A stretch of DNA of 64,000 nucleotides from Vagococcus fessus. Lineage in GTDB: Bacteria; Bacillota; Bacilli; Lactobacillales; Vagococcaceae. Shown here in pieces: positions 60,855 through 64,000 of this stretch. How positions within the stretch are numbered: the first letter of the stretch is position 1; each line of letters starts with the position of its first letter. The DNA lies in assembly GCF_003987565.1 (NCBI RefSeq), contig NZ_NGJY01000003.1, positions 62,001 through 126,000 of the forward strand, read 5' to 3'. Made by a program: the position numbers and the translations under genes. The notes beneath the pieces are model-generated. The model saw only the letters and a program-made list of their open reading frames with translations. It was not told the DNA's origin and ran no database searches.

Positions 60855-62990
60855 ATGCTAAATATTAATAAGAACAGTATTACGAAAGTGCTAATTGCTA
60901 CAGTTTTATTAGGGACGGGTTCTACAGGGATTGCACAAAGAAGTTATAGTGAAACAAAGCATACGATTGCTGATGAGAGTAAGATTTCTAGCAATTTGTT
61001 TGATTATAATGTTTTTTTAAGTGGTTATCATTCAGCAGATTCAGCAGATATTGAAGGACCGTTAGCAGTTGTTAAGGATTCTAGTTTTGGAAAAGAGCTT
61101 GAAACATACAGCTATGCAGCGATGTTTTCAGAAAATGCTAATACTGTGGGAACACCTTTGGATTTCGACATTCAAAAAACTGCAATATTAATAGGAGGAA
61201 ATATTAATAATTACTCTGATACGATTCAACCAGTAGTTGAATCAAGAAATTATAAATCAGAGAAGATAGGCTGGTTAGATTCAGATCATGCAAATGATAA
61301 GGGATATTTTAAAAAAGTAAGCATAAATGAAGTTCAAAAAAAATTACTGACTGAGGAATTTGAATCTTCAACTTTAACTAAAATGACAGCTGAAATGAAA
61401 AGTTTAACTAGTGATTTAGACAGTAAATCAGTAATGGGTAAGAAATCAGGGAAAACTTTAGGAGAATGGTCAGACGGTAAATTATTAGAATATGATTATT
61501 ATCAGAGTGCTAGTGATTCTGATATTTTAGTTCTAAATATACCACCGAAAGAAATTGATGGTGAATTAGTCGCAGTTGTTCAGAGTTTCGGTTTTGACTA
61601 CGAGTCAGTTATTGATAACGAAAGCATAAAAAATATTATTGTGACATCCCAGGATGAAGCAGGAAATAAAGCAGATAAAGTTATTTTCAAAGGTAATTAT
61701 TTAGCGAATCATTCAGGGACGAATGCAGTATTGGAATTGACTGATGTTAAAGCATCTGAAAATGCTAAAAAGGTTATTTATAATTTTAGTAAAGCCAATC
61801 AAGTAAGTAATTTTTTTGATCGTTCTAGTCAAAATGCAGAAATAAAACCACCAAAAGATATTATTCAAATGGATAAAGGGGTATTGGATTCTGGAGATGA
61901 GCGTTATGGAAAATCTTATTTAAAACAATATGCGACAGCAAGTGGGACTAATGGATCAGCTGAATATGGTGGTGGGACAGCAGTTATTGGTAGTATAGTT
62001 GCTCCATTAGCTACAGTAGTTTTTTCATCAGGGAATATTAATGGGTATTTGTTTGCAACAGATTTACATCAAAGAAATCATATGGAAGTTCATAATTTTT
62101 GGAATCAATGGCCAAAAGAACCCACTGAGCCAAAATTTGGAACAATTGAAGTAATTAAGCACGACAGTGGGGATAAAGAAAAACTATTATCAGGAGCAGA
62201 GTTTGATGTTATTAATGAAGCAGGTGAAACAGTAGATCATATTGTTATTGGAAAAGATGGACATGGAAAAACAACAAAAGATCTAGATTTTGGAAAGTAT
62301 ACATTAGTAGAAACAAAGGCCCCCGAAGGGTACGAATTAGACGGAACGCCACATGAAGTGGATGTGACAGAAGGTAAAGAAACTAATGTGGTTACAGTAG
62401 AAATAGGAAATAGTCAATTACCAGGAGAGCCAATTATTCCAAGTTTACCAGGAAAAGGAACAATTGAAGTAATTAAGCACGACAGTGGGGATAAAGAAAA
62501 ACTATTATCAGGAGCAGAGTTTGATGTTATTAATGAAGCAGGTGAAACAGTAGATCATATTGTTATTGGAAAAGATGGACATGGAAAAACAACAAAAGAT
62601 CTAGATTTTGGAAAGTATACATTAGTAGAAACAAAGGCCCCCGAAGGGTACGAATTAGACGGAACGCCACATGAAGTGGATGTGACAGAAGGTAAAGAAA
62701 CTAATGTGGTTACAGTAGAAATAGGAAATAGTCAATTACCAGGAGAGCCAACAGAGCCAACAGAGCCAATAAAACCAACAGAACCAATAAAACCAACAGA
62801 GCCAACAGAACCAATAAAACCAACAGAGCCAACAGAACCAATAAAACCAACAGAGCCAAAGAAGTCAAAGAGTACCCTAAAATTACAATTACCTCAAACT
62901 GGTGAAGTCCGTAATAATTTATTGGTTGGGATAGGCTTAGTTGCAGTAAGTGGTATTTGTATATTAGGATATTATAGAAATAAAAAATAA
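60855..62990 (+). CDS. LPXTG surface protein: choice-of-anchor A domain plus two SpaA-type repeats
   Basis: 711 residues. Signal peptide (VLIATVLLGTGSTGIAQ). Residues about 45-410 form a choice-of-anchor A domain (YNVFLSGYHSADSADIEGPLAVV opening, read as YNVFLSG..DIEGPLA; GGTAVIGSIVAPLATVVFSSG and NGYLFATDL near the end). Two Cna_B/SpaA-like domains follow (about 432-525 and 538-630), with TIEVIKHDS, LLSGAEFDV and TLVETKAPEGYELD. Then come a PTEP/IKPTEP stalk, the sortase motif LPQTG, a hydrophobic helix and a basic tail RNKK. Sortase links it to peptidoglycan, where it probably acts as an adhesin. The Lys and Glu residues needed for isopeptide bonds (KHDS, ETKAPEGY) are present. Confidence 0.92.
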   Translation: MLNINKNSITKVLIATVLLGTGSTGIAQRSYSETKHTIADESKISSNLFDYNVFLSGYHSADSADIEGPLAVVKDSSFGKELETYSYAAMFSENANTVGTPLDFDIQKTAILIGGNINNYSDTIQPVVESRNYKSEKIGWLDSDHANDKGYFKKVSINEVQKKLLTEEFESSTLTKMTAEMKSLTSDLDSKSVMGKKSGKTLGEWSDGKLLEYDYYQSASDSDILVLNIPPKEIDGELVAVVQSFGFDYESVIDNESIKNIIVTSQDEAGNKADKVIFKGNYLANHSGTNAVLELTDVKASENAKKVIYNFSKANQVSNFFDRSSQNAEIKPPKDIIQMDKGVLDSGDERYGKSYLKQYATASGTNGSAEYGGGTAVIGSIVAPLATVVFSSGNINGYLFATDLHQRNHMEVHNFWNQWPKEPTEPKFGTIEVIKHDSGDKEKLLSGAEFDVINEAGETVDHIVIGKDGHGKTTKDLDFGKYTLVETKAPEGYELDGTPHEVDVTEGKETNVVTVEIGNSQLPGEPIIPSLPGKGTIEVIKHDSGDKEKLLSGAEFDVINEAGETVDHIVIGKDGHGKTTKDLDFGKYTLVETKAPEGYELDGTPHEVDVTEGKETNVVTVEIGNSQLPGEPTEPTEPIKPTEPIKPTEPTEPIKPTEPTEPIKPTEPKKSKSTLKLQLPQTGEVRNNLLVGIGLVAVSGICILGYYRNKK
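62139..62751 (+). repeat. two identical 295-base tandem copies (318-base period)
   Basis: 62139-62433 and 62457-62751 appear base-identical, including synonymous positions, separated by 23 bases. They encode the two SpaA-type domains. Such identity points to very recent duplication or ongoing homogenisation and predicts copy-number variation between strains. Confidence 0.9.
62752..62870 (+). repeat. short in-frame repeats coding for the PTEP/IKPTEP stalk
   Basis: Units of ACAGAGCCA and ATAAAACCAACAGA(A/G)CC repeat about a dozen times. They encode the proline-rich wall-spanning stalk and can slip in length. Confidence 0.85.
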
Positions 62991-63063
62991 ACTAATAAAG
63001 TTGGAATTAAGTATAAAAAAGTACTTTTTTATTTGAACTGTCCCTTAGGTAGAGACTAATATA

Positions 63064-63114
63064 AAAACACCCCCTTTGAATTCATATAAAATGAAGAAAA
63101 ATGGGGTGTTTTTT
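63064..63114. terminator. hairpin between surface protein and IS3 relic
   Basis: AACACCCC (63066) pairs with GGGGTGTT (63103), T run after. Could be the terminator of the surface protein gene or part of the insertion sequence end. Confidence 0.5.
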
Positions 63115-63117
63115 GCT

Positions 63118-63540
63118 ATGAAAAAAGTTGCTTATCGACTTGCAGTAAAAGAAGCGGTTATTTAAATAAAATTAGAATGGAAAATGACTCGTAAAATTAA
63201 GGATATTCTAAGCGTTAAGTTTTAGACTTAGGCTAAAATTGGATAGAAATGATATTGAAATGGAGAATCTTAGCTCACAAGAAGATTAGAACAAGAAAAT
63301 AAGTATTTAAGACAGGAAATTGCTGTTAAAAAAAATACAAAGACTTGGAAAAGATGTGAAAAAAGAAACATTTGTTTAGTTAATCGCTTTATTTAAAACA
63401 AATTGTCTATCACATAGCGTTTGATTACTTTGATATAGCTCGGATCATCTATTATTGATGGACTAAAATTTGTAATCAAAAAGATGACTGAATGGAACAA
63501 AACAAAGACTTGTATAAAGAGACTCTTATTAAGAAGAGGG
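63118..63540 (+). mobile_element. IS3-family transposase relic (orfA and start of orfB)
   Basis: MKKVAYRLAVKEAV followed after a stop by KLEWKMTRKIKDIL matches the N-terminus of IS3/IS150-type OrfA (KVAYS.E.KEKAV.MKLEGKS.KEI). Downstream, ENKYLRQEIAVKKNTKTW resembles the OrfA leucine zipper, and IARIIYYW/WTKICNQKDD the start of OrfB (R STYYRW). Several stops and frameshifts; the rest of orfB is absent. Confidence 0.6.
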
Positions 63541-63545
63541 TTAAT

Positions 63546-64000
63546 ATGTCATTTGATAAGATATCAGCAAAAGATGCCGCATTTAAACAATTGAGAGAAA
63601 ATATTTTGAAGAGTATAATAATTTTAAAAATTATGCACAACTATTAACAGACAAGGCAGGAAATGCAGAAAAAAATAGTGGTAAAGCAGTTTCTTATGCA
63701 AACTATTTAATTAGGTTAGTAATGATTTATGAAAAAAGTACTAAAAATAAAATAGAAAAATTAGTATGTATTGAAACGATGAGTGAATTAAAAAAATTTT
63801 TAAAATGTAATGAAGAAAGGTACATAGAATATAATATCTCCGAAGGAAGATTTCCTAATGGAGCTTTAGAATGTTATTATTCGTATGTATTTTATTTAAT
63901 GAATGAATTAGAAGAAATGAAAGACGATAAACTCAACCATGAATTATCACAGAAAAGTAATTTAAGCGACATTAGCTCAAAGGGTTTAATAGATGGGCCA
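63546..64000 (+). pseudogene. start of an unrecognised gene, frameshifted, running off the window
   Basis: ATG at 63546 behind GAGGG gives MSFDKISAKDAAFKQLREN, then stops at 63647. Another frame, entered near 63600, continues open to the window end with YFEEYNNFKNYAQLL, SYANYLIRLVMIYEKS and RFPNGALECYYSYVF. Together they look like one protein with a one-base loss in the run GAGAAAATATTTT. The 'YA..L....GK..SYANYLIRL' pattern recalls N-terminal regions of restriction-type HNH enzymes, with low certainty. The remaining part lies outside the window. Confidence 0.45.

Noticed and set aside
62752-62870. Short regular repeats that could suggest a CRISPR array
   Set aside because: The repeats have no unique spacers and are in frame, encoding the Pro-rich stalk of the LPXTG protein.

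Overview
The window reads as chromosomal DNA of a low-GC Gram-positive coccus, most likely Vagococcus, Enterococcus or a close relative in the Enterococcaceae. The basis is AT-rich sequence, AAGGAGG-type ribosome binding sites, a SUF operon end, a Lac-family PTS with GH1 enzyme, Mga-like regulators, an LPXTG surface protein and many short T-tailed terminators. The exact species cannot be fixed from the sequence. No tRNA or rRNA gene and no CRISPR array was seen.

Layout. 1-813 is the 3' part of sufB. Its last 23 bases recur at 11611 and 12757, and the third copy still reads as a SufB-like C-terminus (MEGSVG-stop). The 3' end of sufB is therefore probably an integration site holding stacked accessory segments. 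The first segment (0.8-11.6 kb) carries a GIY-YIG protein, a Gabija-like OLD nuclease/helicase pair, a Kiwa-like pair, a strongly promoted structured RNA (6S-like) and a PTS/GH1 operon whose enzyme has Gln in place of the acid/base Glu. The second (11.6-12.8 kb) carries a pentapeptide-repeat protein. From 12.9 to 27.4 kb lies a patchwork of small accessory genes, relics and duplicated intergenic pieces. It includes a WYL-domain regulator, a fossil of a second one, and a 15-bp palindrome (CGACATWWWATGTCG type) upstream of at least five transcription units in the window. It ends with an unrecognised two-gene operon (24938-27420).

27.6-55.4 kb is mostly ordinary chromosome: MarR, GNAT and YjbR genes; an amino-acid catabolic locus (RidA, C-S lyase, dicarboxylate/amino-acid symporter, and a divergent IclR controlling a lactate-dehydrogenase-like enzyme and a YjiH membrane protein); a serine hydrolase; a second WYL regulator with a divergent three-gene operon; an ABC transporter with TetR; a choloylglycine-hydrolase relative; an HD hydrolase; a surface nuclease; a Nudix gene; and a PLD-helicase-DUF3427 protein. 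Relics of an IS1182-type transposase and of a transketolase C-terminal subunit interrupt it.

A 3.1-kb module (unknown 418-aa protein, small membrane protein, Mga-like regulator) at 29.2-32.3 kb is repeated at 55.5-58.6 kb, where two of its three genes are frameshifted. A third, largely eroded copy (58.8-60.5 kb) has a diverged Mga-like regulator next to the divergent LPXTG protein (60.9-63.0 kb). The window ends in an IS3-family relic and the frameshifted start of an unrecognised gene.
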